46,170 bases of DNA, taken from contig CAJMQJ010000012.1 of NCBI GenBank assembly GCA_905215525.1, forward strand, positions 1 to 46,170, in the 5' to 3' direction. Below are positions 19,399 through 27,300 of this stretch, in pieces. The DNA comes from an uncultured bacterium. GTDB lineage: Bacteria > Actinomycetota > Coriobacteriia > Coriobacteriales > Coriobacteriaceae. Numbering within the stretch: the stretch's first letter is position 1; each line of letters starts with the position of its first letter. The notes below the pieces were generated by a model. The model had not been told where the DNA came from, did no database searches, and saw only the letters and a program-made list of their open reading frames with translations. The translations under genes and the position numbers were made by a program.

Positions 19399-20355
19399 GT
19401 GAACAACTTGCTACGTTTGATTGGAAGGCGTCTTGTGGCGCTGCCGATCATGGCATTGGGCGTCACCGTCCTGGTGTTCTTCCTTATGTCGTTCTCCAAG
19501 ACCGACCCCGCCTACACGGCGTTGGGTGACGGTGCCTCGCCCGAGGCGGTTGCCGAGTACCATGAGAAGTATGGTCTGGACGATCCCTGGCCCGTGCGCT
19601 ACGTGCGCTATATGGGCGATTTGATCCATGGCGACATGGGCACCTATGGTGCTGCTCGCAACTCCGTTGCCAAGCGCATCTCCACGGCCCTGCCCGTCAC
19701 GATGCAGCTGACCTTCATCGGCCTTGCCATCGGTGCGGTCGTTTCGTTTTTGCTCGGCGTCATCGCGGCACTGTATCGCGACAAATGGCCGGACCAAGTG
19801 ATCCGCGTCTTTTCCATCGCCGGCTTGGCAACCCCGTCGTTCTGGCTTGCCGTTCTGTTGATCCTGCTGTTCTCTTCCTACCTTAAGGTGCTCCCGGCAT
19901 CGGGTGCTCTGCCTCACTTCACCACGAATCCGGCTGGTTATCTGGGCCGCATGATTATGCCCGCCATCGCCTTGGCATTTCCGCTGACGGGCCAGATGAC
20001 TCGTATCGTGCGTACCGCCATGGTCGAGGAGCTCGACAAGGACTATGTCCGTATGGCTCGCGGTGCCGGCGTTCCCGAGAAGGTCGTCGTCGGTATCAAC
20101 GTTCTTCGCAATGCGCTGATCACCCCGGTCACCACCCTCGGTCTTAAGATCGGTTACCTCATGGGCGGCGCCGTCGTCATCGAGGTTATCTTCAACCTCC
20201 CCGGCATGGGCACCGCGATTCTGCAGGGCGTTCAGGGCAACGAGGCGAACCTGGTTCAGGGCGTCGTTATCGTCGTTGCTCTTGCCTTCATCATCATCAA
20301 CATCGTGGTTGACATGCTCTACCTGCTCATCAACCCGCGCATCAGGACGGTGTAG
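19399..20355 (+). CDS. ABC transporter permease, OppB/DppB-like (SatB-like)
   Basis: First membrane subunit of the importer. The 318-residue product has an N-terminal helix, the TM domain with about six segments, and the EAA-loop region near residues 210-235 (VRMARGAGVPEKVVVGINVLRNALI) that contacts the ATPase, then GYLMGGAVVIEVIFNLPGMG typical of BPD_transp_1. The GTG at 19399 is chosen because AAAGGGGAG precedes it and the membrane helix then begins properly. It is followed after 3 nt by the permease-ATPase fusion. Confidence 0.9.
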   Translation: MNNLLRLIGRRLVALPIMALGVTVLVFFLMSFSKTDPAYTALGDGASPEAVAEYHEKYGLDDPWPVRYVRYMGDLIHGDMGTYGAARNSVAKRISTALPVTMQLTFIGLAIGAVVSFLLGVIAALYRDKWPDQVIRVFSIAGLATPSFWLAVLLILLFSSYLKVLPASGALPHFTTNPAGYLGRMIMPAIALAFPLTGQMTRIVRTAMVEELDKDYVRMARGAGVPEKVVVGINVLRNALITPVTTLGLKIGYLMGGAVVIEVIFNLPGMGTAILQGVQGNEANLVQGVVIVVALAFIIINIVVDMLYLLINPRIRTV

Positions 20356-20358
20356 ATT

Positions 20359-22374
20359 ATGGTAAAGATTCGAGAGAAGCAAACCGAGCAGCTCGAGAAG
20401 GCTGCCTCCAAGGGGCTCAAGCTCGGTGGCTGGAAGAAGATGACGCTGTCTTCTAAGATTGCCGCCGTCGTGCTGGTGCTGGTCGCCCTGACTGCGATTC
20501 TGGCGCCCCTTCTTGCCCCCTATAGCCCGGTCGAGATCTTTACGGCTCGCCAGGCTCCCGGCAACGGATTTATCTTCGGTACCGACGATAAGGGTCGCGA
20601 TATTCTGTCGCGTATGCTCTACGGTGGTCGTTACTCGCTGATTATCGGCTTTGGCGCCACTGCCATGGCTCTGGTCTGCGGCTCGGTCGTGGGCGCCCTT
20701 GCAGCGGTTTCGCGCAAGGCCGTCTCCGAGACGATCATGCGTATCTTGGACATCATCATGTCCATCCCGGGCATCGCCCTCGCGGCCGTCTTCGTCTCCA
20801 TCCTGGGCAACTCCGTGCCGTCGATCATCTTCGCCATCGGCTTTATGTACACTCCGCAGATTGCCCGTATCGTGCGCGCCAACATCGTGTCCGAGTACGG
20901 CGAGGACTATGTCCGCGCGGTCATCGTTTCCGGCGCCAAGGCTCCGTGGATTTTAATCAAGCATGTTCTGCGTAACTGCATCGCCCCGATCATGGTCTTC
21001 ACCGTTACCCTAGTCGCCGACGCCATCATCTTCGAGGCTTCGCTGACCTTCATCGGCGCTGGTATCCAGGAGCCCACCGCTACCTGGGGCAACATCCTCG
21101 CCGACGCCCGCGGCGGCGTGCTCGCCGGCCGTTGGTGGCAGGCGTTGTTCCCGGGCCTGGCCATCATGATCACCTGCCTGGCGCTCAACATCCTCTCCGA
21201 GGGCATTACCGACGCCATGGCCGCTGCTCCCTCCGCCGCCCTGGATCCGACCGATTCCTCCAAGCGCCGCGAGGCCGACCTGCTGGTCTCCGACCCCGTT
21301 CGCGCCTACAAGGAGCAGGCCCAGTCCCTCTCCGCTCGCCTTGGCGCCCTGCGCGATGTCGAGCTCAAGCGTGACGATCGCCATGTGCCCGACGAGTCTG
21401 TCGAACCGATTCTCTCGGTCCGTGACTTCTGCATTCAGTTTGAGCATCACGGTGATATCAACGTCGTCGACCATGTCAACTTTGACGTCCGTCCTGGTCA
21501 GACCATGGGCCTGGTGGGCGAGTCCGGTTGCGGTAAGTCCATCACCACGCTGGCCATCATGGGCCTGACCGACGACGATGAGCACCTTTCCGGCGAGGTC
21601 CTCTGGGAGGGCCGCGACCTGCTCAAGATGAGTAAGAAGGAGTGGTTCGGCCTGCGCGGTACCGATATCGCTATGGTCTATCAGGACGCCCTGTCCTCGC
21701 TCAATCCCTCCATGCTCATCTCTGCCCAGATGAAGCAGCTCACCAAGCGTGGCGGCACCCGTAGCGCCGAGGAGCTCCTGGAGCTCGTGGGCCTCGATCC
21801 CAAGCGTACGCTCGAGAGCTACCCGCACGAGCTTTCCGGTGGCCAGCGTCAGCGTGTCCTGATCGCTATGGCCCTTACCCGCGACCCCAAGCTGGTCATC
21901 TGCGACGAGCCCACGACCGCTCTGGACGTTACCGTCCAGAAGCAGGTCATCAAGCTGCTCAACGACCTTCAGGCCAAGCTCGGCTTTGCCATGATCTTCG
22001 TCTCGCACGACCTGGCGCTGGTCGCCGAGGTCGCCCATAACATCACGGTTATGTACGCCGGTCAGGTTATCGAGCAAGCGCCCACCAAGGAGCTGCTCAC
22101 CAACCCGATTCACGAGTACACCCGCGGTCTTCTGGGCTCCGTTCTGTCCATCGAGAGCGGTTCGGGCCGTCTGCATCAGGTGCCCGGCGCCGTTCCGAGC
22201 CCGCGCGATTTCCCCAAGGGCGATCGCTTCGCGCCCCGCTCGAGCCATCCGCGTATTGGCCTGGACACCCGTCCGGTCTTCAAGCGCGTGCCCGGCACCG
22301 AGCACTTCTATTCCGAGCTCCCCGACGAGGTGCTCAAGGCAAATGGTTTGACCCCTCACGCGGAGGTGATGTAG
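20359..22374 (+). CDS. Fused ABC transporter permease-ATPase (OppC-OppD / SatC-like)
   Basis: One 671-residue chain carries both the second permease and an ATPase. Residues 1-285 are an OppC-like membrane domain with LAPYSP, the FGTDDKGRDILSR motif and an EAA loop (VRAVIVSGAKAPWILIKHVLRN). A hydrophilic linker runs from about 285 to 350. The ABC ATPase follows with Walker A GESGCGKS at 387-394, LSGGQRQR near 493, CDEPTTALD and the C-terminal oligopeptide-transporter extension. Permease-ATPase fusions are known in Opp-family systems, and I recall the SatABCD sialic-acid importer as having one. The reading frame is continuous, so this is not an assembly artefact of a lost stop. The next gene begins at the base after its stop. 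Confidence 0.92.
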   Translation: MVKIREKQTEQLEKAASKGLKLGGWKKMTLSSKIAAVVLVLVALTAILAPLLAPYSPVEIFTARQAPGNGFIFGTDDKGRDILSRMLYGGRYSLIIGFGATAMALVCGSVVGALAAVSRKAVSETIMRILDIIMSIPGIALAAVFVSILGNSVPSIIFAIGFMYTPQIARIVRANIVSEYGEDYVRAVIVSGAKAPWILIKHVLRNCIAPIMVFTVTLVADAIIFEASLTFIGAGIQEPTATWGNILADARGGVLAGRWWQALFPGLAIMITCLALNILSEGITDAMAAAPSAALDPTDSSKRREADLLVSDPVRAYKEQAQSLSARLGALRDVELKRDDRHVPDESVEPILSVRDFCIQFEHHGDINVVDHVNFDVRPGQTMGLVGESGCGKSITTLAIMGLTDDDEHLSGEVLWEGRDLLKMSKKEWFGLRGTDIAMVYQDALSSLNPSMLISAQMKQLTKRGGTRSAEELLELVGLDPKRTLESYPHELSGGQRQRVLIAMALTRDPKLVICDEPTTALDVTVQKQVIKLLNDLQAKLGFAMIFVSHDLALVAEVAHNITVMYAGQVIEQAPTKELLTNPIHEYTRGLLGSVLSIESGSGRLHQVPGAVPSPRDFPKGDRFAPRSSHPRIGLDTRPVFKRVPGTEHFYSELPDEVLKANGLTPHAEVM

Positions 22375-23202
22375 ATGAGCGAGACCGCAGTCAACGGCGT
22401 CGAGCCGATCATCTTCCTTGATGACGTCCACGTCACCTTTAGGACCCGTACCGGCTCGATTCTGCACCCCAACCTGGTTCACGCCGTCCAGGGTGTAACG
22501 ATTAAGCTCATGCCTGGTCAGACGATCGGCATCGTCGGCGAGTCCGGTTGCGGTAAGTCCACCACCGCTAACGTCATGTGCGGCCTGCAGGCCCCCACGA
22601 GCGGCAAGGTCTACTTTAAGGGCAAGGACGTTACCAAACGTACCGCCGAGGACCGTCGCCACATGGGTCGCGTCATCTCGGTCGTGTTCCAGAACCCGGC
22701 CACGGCGCTCAACCCCCGCATGGTCGTTCGCGAGCAGCTGCTCGACCCCATGCGCGTCCACAACCTGGGTACCGAGGCCGAGCAGGAGAAGCGCGTCAAG
22801 GAACTCTTGGAGCTCACCGGTCTGCCCAGCTCCGCTGCCGAGGTTCTTCCCGGCCAGCTTTCGGGCGGCCAGCGTCAGCGCGTCGCAATTGCCCGTGCCC
22901 TGTCGCTGAACCCCGATGCCATCATCGCCGACGAGCCCACCTCGGCTCTGGACGTTTCGGTCCGCGCACAGATTCTGAACCTGCTGACCGACCTTAAGAA
23001 GGAGCTCGGCCTGGCCATGGTGTTCATCAGCCATGACATCCAGACGGTCCGCTATATCTCTGACGACATCATCGTTATGAATGGCGGCAAGATCGTCGAG
23101 CAGGGCGAGGCCAAGCAGGTCTTCCAGCACCCCCAGGACCCCTACACCAAGATGCTGCTCGGCGCTGCGCCGTCGCTGCTGCATCCCAAGCTCGGCGAGT
23201 AG
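22375..23202 (+). CDS. ABC transporter ATP-binding protein, OppF/DppF-like (SatD-like)
   Basis: Second ATPase of the importer. The 275-residue product has Walker A GESGCGKS at 55-62, Q-loop VFQNPATALNPR, signature LSGGQRQR, Walker B with ADEPTSALD and the switch His in ISHDI. It is shorter than typical OppF (about 310-340) because the C-terminal peptide-transporter extension with its cysteine motif is missing; the protein stops soon after LLGAAPSLLHP. ATG directly follows the TAG of the fusion gene. The pairing of one fused and one free ATPase makes a complete importer with the two upstream genes. Confidence 0.92.
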   Translation: MSETAVNGVEPIIFLDDVHVTFRTRTGSILHPNLVHAVQGVTIKLMPGQTIGIVGESGCGKSTTANVMCGLQAPTSGKVYFKGKDVTKRTAEDRRHMGRVISVVFQNPATALNPRMVVREQLLDPMRVHNLGTEAEQEKRVKELLELTGLPSSAAEVLPGQLSGGQRQRVAIARALSLNPDAIIADEPTSALDVSVRAQILNLLTDLKKELGLAMVFISHDIQTVRYISDDIIVMNGGKIVEQGEAKQVFQHPQDPYTKMLLGAAPSLLHPKLGE

Positions 23203-23218
23203 CCTCGCTTTCCCTCCC

Positions 23219-23246
23219 GTGCGCCCGGTTCCCTTGCCGGGCGCAC
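23219..23246 (+). terminator. Intercistronic hairpin between importer and esterase genes
   Basis: Perfect 10-bp stem GTGCGCCCGG / CCGGGCGCAC with an 8-nt loop, but no T tract. More likely a transcript-processing or stabilising hairpin than a full terminator. Confidence 0.5.
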
Positions 23247-23282
23247 CTCCGTTGCGATTTCGAAAGGTTGGGTTCACGAGCC

Positions 23283-24260
23283 ATGCCAAGTGCTCAGGAG
23301 CTACAACATCAATTTGGTGAATATCGAGGCGCCATGCCCCGTCCATCAGATTTCGATCTCTTTTGGAAGGATCGCATGGCCGAGGCCGACGCCGTCGGGC
23401 TTGACTATGCGATCGAGGCGGCATCGGTCACCGACGCCGTGACCTGCCAGCTTTTCGACCTCTGGTATACCGGCATGTGTGGCGCTCGCCTTCATGCCAA
23501 GTACCTTAAACCCGTCTCGGACGAGCCCGTGCCATTGGTACTTCAGTTCCATGGGTATCCAGGTGCAAGCCGCAGCTGGTTTGAGCAGGCATCGTTTGCG
23601 GGCATGGGCATGGCACTCATCGCCCTCGACTGCCCCGGCCAAGGAGGTCCCTCCGAGGACATTGGCGGATTTGAGGGCACAACGGTTGCGGGCCATATCG
23701 TCGCCGGTATCGACGGCGACCCGGCCAACCTCTACTATGTCCGCTTGCACCAAGATATTCGCATCCTGTGCCGCATCGTTCGCGAGCTCGAGGGCATCGA
23801 TCTTGCCCGTGTGTTTGTGAACGGCGCGTCGCAGGGCGGCGGTTTGGGCATTGCGACCTGCGCACTTAACAGCGAGCTTATCAATCGCGCCGCCATCCTC
23901 TATCCCTTCCTGTCAGATTTCCGCCTGGTCTGGGATTTGGATGCCGACGACATTGCCTACGAGGGCCTGCGCTATTGGTCTCGCTGGTTTGACGAGGACT
24001 CGACTCGTATTGACGAAGCCTATGCCAAGCTGGCGTACTTCGATTCCAAGAACTTTGCCCCCATGGTCAAATGCCCTGTGCTGTTTGGCACCGGCACAGC
24101 CGATACCGTCTGTCCGCCAGCGACGCAGTTTGCGGTCTATAACAACCTGACCTGTGAAAAGCGTCATGAGTTCTTTGAAGGCTTTGGCCACGAGGAGATT
24201 CAGGATTTTGACGATCTGATCATTCCGTTTTTCTGCAAGGGAGGGGAGGCTCATGTCTAA
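23283..24260 (+). CDS. CE7-like acetyl (xylan) esterase, candidate sialate O-acetylesterase
   Basis: Alpha/beta hydrolase of the AXE1/cephalosporin-C deacetylase family, 325 residues, the usual CE7 length. The catalytic triad is intact: Ser183 in GASQGG, Asp274 in GTADTVCPP and His303 in GFGHEE. The oxyanion-side motif RGxxRS is represented by the GYPGASRSW segment near 97. No signal peptide is seen, so it is cytoplasmic and acts on imported substrate. In this locus the logical substrate is O-acetylated sialic acid, whose acetyl groups can block the aldolase; this is inference from context. The ATG at 23283 follows GAAAGG. It overlaps the next gene by 8 nt. Confidence 0.87.
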   Translation: MPSAQELQHQFGEYRGAMPRPSDFDLFWKDRMAEADAVGLDYAIEAASVTDAVTCQLFDLWYTGMCGARLHAKYLKPVSDEPVPLVLQFHGYPGASRSWFEQASFAGMGMALIALDCPGQGGPSEDIGGFEGTTVAGHIVAGIDGDPANLYYVRLHQDIRILCRIVRELEGIDLARVFVNGASQGGGLGIATCALNSELINRAAILYPFLSDFRLVWDLDADDIAYEGLRYWSRWFDEDSTRIDEAYAKLAYFDSKNFAPMVKCPVLFGTGTADTVCPPATQFAVYNNLTCEKRHEFFEGFGHEEIQDFDDLIIPFFCKGGEAHV

Positions 24261-25104
24261 GTGCGAGAGCAATGTCAATGAGCTGATTGTCTCCGACCTT
24301 GTGGGGATTCCCGGAACGGTCTCGTCAAGGCTCGCTGATTTCCGGGATTGGCGCGGTGATGCTTCTGCGGATGTTTCCGAATTAGAGATAGCCGCTTCGG
24401 ACCTTGAGGTTTGCGGGCCGAGTATTACGGCGCTCGATTTCGCCAATCCGTATGCCCGCTACTCCGAGGTTTCCTTTGAGCTTGGTGGCGATGTGGTCCA
24501 CGCACGTTTGATCGAGCCTGCCGGTCGCGCCCGAGCATCCGAGCTTGTGCCGCTATGTCTGATGTTTCACGACATCGACCGACCCGTGCGGGGATGGCAT
24601 CACATGACGAGGTTTGCGGCCATGGGATATGCCGTGCTTGCGCTGGACGATGAGGCGATTGGATCCAGCGAGCTGCAGCAGGGGATTGCCTCTCCTGCTT
24701 TTGTCAAGCGCGTCCGTTGGGGTTGCGCGATGGCGAAGGTGGCGCGCAATCTTGATGGCGTGGACCCCGACCGCATCTTTGCATGGGGCGAGGGCCTTGG
24801 CGGCGGAGTCGCGCTGGCGGTTTCTGCTCTGGACGAGCGGGGCCTCGCCTGCACGGCGGTTGCCAATCCAATTCCCGGTGGCCTCGAGGCGTTGTCGTCT
24901 CGGGTGCGTGGATCGGTGTTCATGGGCACATCGCTCATGGATGCCGTGAGTGATCCCAAGGGCCAGTTTGCCGTATTCAACGGTCTTGAGTGTGACCGGA
25001 GGCATATCATCTATGCCAAATACGCTCATGAGCGCATCAACGCGTTCGAAAACGAAGTCATCGACTTTTTTAACCAAACGTTCTACCCGTGTTCTTTGGC
25101 CTAG
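24253..25104 (+). CDS. CE7-like esterase paralogue lacking the nucleophile serine
   Basis: A 283-residue diverged relative of the preceding esterase. The alignment is clear around the active site: FVNGASQGGG in the upstream protein matches FAWGEGLGGG here, so the nucleophile Ser183 is replaced by Gly181. The acid and base positions survive as Asp230 (GTSLMDAVSDP) and His259 (YAHERI), and QFAVFNGLECDRRH parallels QFAVYNNLTCEKRH. The fold is therefore kept while classical serine hydrolysis should be lost. It starts by an 8-nt overlap with its neighbour, so the two proteins are probably made together. Possible roles are a heterodimer partner, a carbohydrate-binding pseudoenzyme, or an enzyme with different chemistry. 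Confidence 0.82.
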   Translation: MSKCESNVNELIVSDLVGIPGTVSSRLADFRDWRGDASADVSELEIAASDLEVCGPSITALDFANPYARYSEVSFELGGDVVHARLIEPAGRARASELVPLCLMFHDIDRPVRGWHHMTRFAAMGYAVLALDDEAIGSSELQQGIASPAFVKRVRWGCAMAKVARNLDGVDPDRIFAWGEGLGGGVALAVSALDERGLACTAVANPIPGGLEALSSRVRGSVFMGTSLMDAVSDPKGQFAVFNGLECDRRHIIYAKYAHERINAFENEVIDFFNQTFYPCSLA

Positions 25105-25172
25105 ACGGCCTGGACACTGCCAACAAGAGTGGGTGGCATAGGGCCGCCCGCCAGACAACTAAGGAGATTCTT

Positions 25173-26093
25173 GTGGCAACTCAGAAATTCACCGGCGTTA
25201 TCCCTCCCGTCGTTGTTCCCGATACCGAAGACCACCAGCTCGACGTTGCCTCCTTTGAGCGCAGCATCAACCGCATGATCGATGCCGGCGTCGATGGCCT
25301 GTTCTTCCTGGGCTCTTCGGGCGAGGTCGTTTTCTCCACCGATGAGCGTCGTCGCCAGATCATCGCCGAGGCCGTTCGTATCGTCGACCACCGCGTGCCC
25401 GTCCTGGTCGGCATCATCGATACCGAGACCGAGCGCATGATCGAGCACGGTAAGGTCGCTCAGGAGCTGGGCGCCGATGCGCTTGTCGCCACCTGCCCGT
25501 TCTATGCCCTGCAGGGCATGACCGAGGTCGAGGAGCACTTCCGCATCCTGCACGAGGAGTTCGACCTGCCCATCTTTGCCTATGACATTCCCGTCTGCGT
25601 TCACACCAAGCTCCCCTGGAAGCTCCTTGCCAAGCTCGGCGCCGAGGGCGTCCTTGCTGGCGTCAAGGATTCCTCGGGTGATGACATCTCGTTCCGCTAT
25701 CTCGTTCAGGAGAACGAGAAGAACGGCCATCCGATGAGCATCCTCACCGGTCACGAGGTTGTTGTCGACGGCGCTTACCTCGGTGGCGCCGACGGTTCTG
25801 TCCCGGGCCTTGCCAACGTTGAGCCCGAGGGCTACGTGCGCCAGTGGAAGGCCGCTCAGGCCGGCGACTGGGCTACCGTCAAGGCCGAGCAGGATCGCCT
25901 CAATGAGATTTCGCACATCTGGGACGTCACCTCGGGCGTCCAGGGCTATGCCGGTGGCGTCGGCGCCTTCAAGACCGCTATGAACCTCATGGGCATCTTC
26001 GACAGCCCGACCATGCCGCGCCCGGTGAAGGCCATGACCGGCGAGAACGTCGAGGCTATTAGGAAGGTCCTTCAGGACAACGGTCTCCTGTAA
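25173..26093 (+). CDS. nanA: N-acetylneuraminate lyase-like aldolase (DHDPS/NAL superfamily)
   Basis: Class I aldolase predicted to cleave N-acetylneuraminate to N-acetylmannosamine and pyruvate in the cytoplasm. The 306-residue TIM-barrel protein has the GSSGE carboxylate-binding loop (47-51), Tyr137 in YDIP and the Schiff-base Lys165 in GVKDSS, the same residue numbers as in E. coli NanA. GTG at 25173 is the start because AAGGAGA precedes it; an open extension upstream overlaps the esterase end and lacks a site. Motif detail alone does not exclude a dihydrodipicolinate synthase or another 2-keto acid aldolase. The adjacent ManNAc kinase and NanE-type epimerase make the lyase role the best call. 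Confidence 0.82.
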   Translation: MATQKFTGVIPPVVVPDTEDHQLDVASFERSINRMIDAGVDGLFFLGSSGEVVFSTDERRRQIIAEAVRIVDHRVPVLVGIIDTETERMIEHGKVAQELGADALVATCPFYALQGMTEVEEHFRILHEEFDLPIFAYDIPVCVHTKLPWKLLAKLGAEGVLAGVKDSSGDDISFRYLVQENEKNGHPMSILTGHEVVVDGAYLGGADGSVPGLANVEPEGYVRQWKAAQAGDWATVKAEQDRLNEISHIWDVTSGVQGYAGGVGAFKTAMNLMGIFDSPTMPRPVKAMTGENVEAIRKVLQDNGLL

Positions 26094-26123
26094 AGCTTCC
26101 CAGGCACCCGACCTCGCCGTTCA

Positions 26124-26168
26124 ACCGTGTGGCCATGACCCATTAGGTCAATGGCCACACGGTTTCTC
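26124..26168 (+). terminator. Terminator after the aldolase gene
   Basis: Perfect 13-bp inverted repeat ACCGTGTGGCCAT / ATGGCCACACGGT with a 14-nt loop, followed by TTCTC. It splits the sialic-acid locus into at least two transcript segments, or attenuates expression of the kinase and epimerase. Confidence 0.65.
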
Positions 26169-26264
26169 GGCGATCTTGGGCACCTGGAAAACCTTTACTG
26201 CGCTGTGACGGCTAGCCTGACGGCGCATTTCCTGTAGTTGTTTTTATCTCCGAAGGAGAGCGAC

Positions 26265-27230
26265 ATGGAGAACAAGTACGTCTGCTCTGTCGATATCGGC
26301 GGAACTAAAATTGCGACTGCCATCATGGAGTACCCGGCTGACGGTAGTGTGCCCCATCCCGTTTTTGAGGCCGAGGTTCCTACCGAGGCCCAGGAGGGCG
26401 GCGAGGCCGTCTTCCAGCGTATCGAGGCGTCTATCAAGGCCGCTCTTGAGGCGAATCCCGATGTCGAGGTTCTCGGTGTCGGTATCGGTGCCGCAGGCGT
26501 CGTCGATCCCAAGACGGGCGCCATTGCTTATGCCAATGAGATCATGCCCGGCTGGTCCGGCGTTCAGTTGGGGCCGCGTCTGCGCGAGGACCTTGGTCTT
26601 CCCGTTGCCGTTGTGGGCGACGTGCAGGCTCATGCTCTGGGCGAGGCCCACTGGGGCGTCGGCAAGGGCAAGTTCTCCGTCTTGTGCCTGGGCATCGGTA
26701 CGGGCATCGGTGGCGCATATGTCGAGAACGGCCGCGTGATGCAGGGCTTTCATGGTGCTGCTGGCCATATGGGCCACATCGAGTGCTCGGCTGCCGCTGG
26801 CATTCCCTGCGCCTGCGGGCGTTCCGGCCATCTTGAGTCTGTTGCTTCGGGCACCTCGATTGGCCGTATGTACGACGAACGCTTCGGTCGAGTTGACCCC
26901 AGCCGTCCTTCGGTCGGTCGCGACGTGAACGACCTGTGTCGTGCTGGCGACGCAAAGGCGACCGAGGTCATCCATGACGCCGGCTTTGCGCTGGGCGCCA
27001 GCTTGGGCTCGCTTGCCAATATTCTGGATCCAGAGGTCATCGTGCTTTCGGGCGGCGTGATTCACCAAGGTCCCGATTGGCGTTCGCAGACGTGGAAGGA
27101 TTCGGTGCACGAGGGCTATGCCAGCCAGGCGCTCGATCCGCTTCAGGACACGCCGATCCTCATCGGTTCTCTGGAGGGCGATGCTCCGCTCATCGGTGCC
27201 GCTGAGCATCTTCTTGCCTCTTTGAAGTAA
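26265..27230 (+). CDS. nanK: ROK family sugar kinase, likely N-acetylmannosamine kinase
   Basis: Predicted to phosphorylate ManNAc to ManNAc-6-P using ATP. The 321-residue product has the ATP-binding DIGGTK (residues 10-15), the presumed catalytic Asp119 in GDVQAHALGE, and the ROK zinc site: His168/His171 of GHMGH and Cys182, Cys184 in CACGRSGHLE. The last cysteine of the usual CxCGxxGC motif is replaced by His189, which could still bind metal. There is no N-terminal helix-turn-helix, so it is a kinase, not a NagC-type repressor. AAGGAG lies ahead of ATG 26265. Glucokinase activity cannot be excluded; the assignment rests on its place between nanA-like and nanE genes. Confidence 0.82.
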   Translation: MENKYVCSVDIGGTKIATAIMEYPADGSVPHPVFEAEVPTEAQEGGEAVFQRIEASIKAALEANPDVEVLGVGIGAAGVVDPKTGAIAYANEIMPGWSGVQLGPRLREDLGLPVAVVGDVQAHALGEAHWGVGKGKFSVLCLGIGTGIGGAYVENGRVMQGFHGAAGHMGHIECSAAAGIPCACGRSGHLESVASGTSIGRMYDERFGRVDPSRPSVGRDVNDLCRAGDAKATEVIHDAGFALGASLGSLANILDPEVIVLSGGVIHQGPDWRSQTWKDSVHEGYASQALDPLQDTPILIGSLEGDAPLIGAAEHLLASLK

Positions 27231-27246
27231 ACGTATCTGCTGTAGG

Positions 27247-27277
27247 AGCCTCCCGAGACAACACGTCTCGGGAGGCT
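27247..27277 (+). terminator. Hairpin between kinase and epimerase genes
   Basis: Perfect 13-bp stem AGCCTCCCGAGAC / GTCTCGGGAGGCT around a 5-nt loop. Only GTTCTG follows, so it probably acts as a partial terminator or RNA stability element. It begins 16 nt after the kinase stop. Confidence 0.6.
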
Positions 27278-27300
27278 GTTCTGAGAAAGGTTGCAGCCTT

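Noticed and set aside
20359..22374. Permease-ATPase fusion as an artefact of a lost stop codon
   Set aside because: The frame is continuous through a linker of about 65 residues with normal codon use, and such fusions are known in this transporter class.
26265..27230. ROK protein as the local transcriptional repressor
   Set aside because: The chain begins directly with the ATP-binding DIGGTK region and has no N-terminal helix-turn-helix, so it is a kinase.
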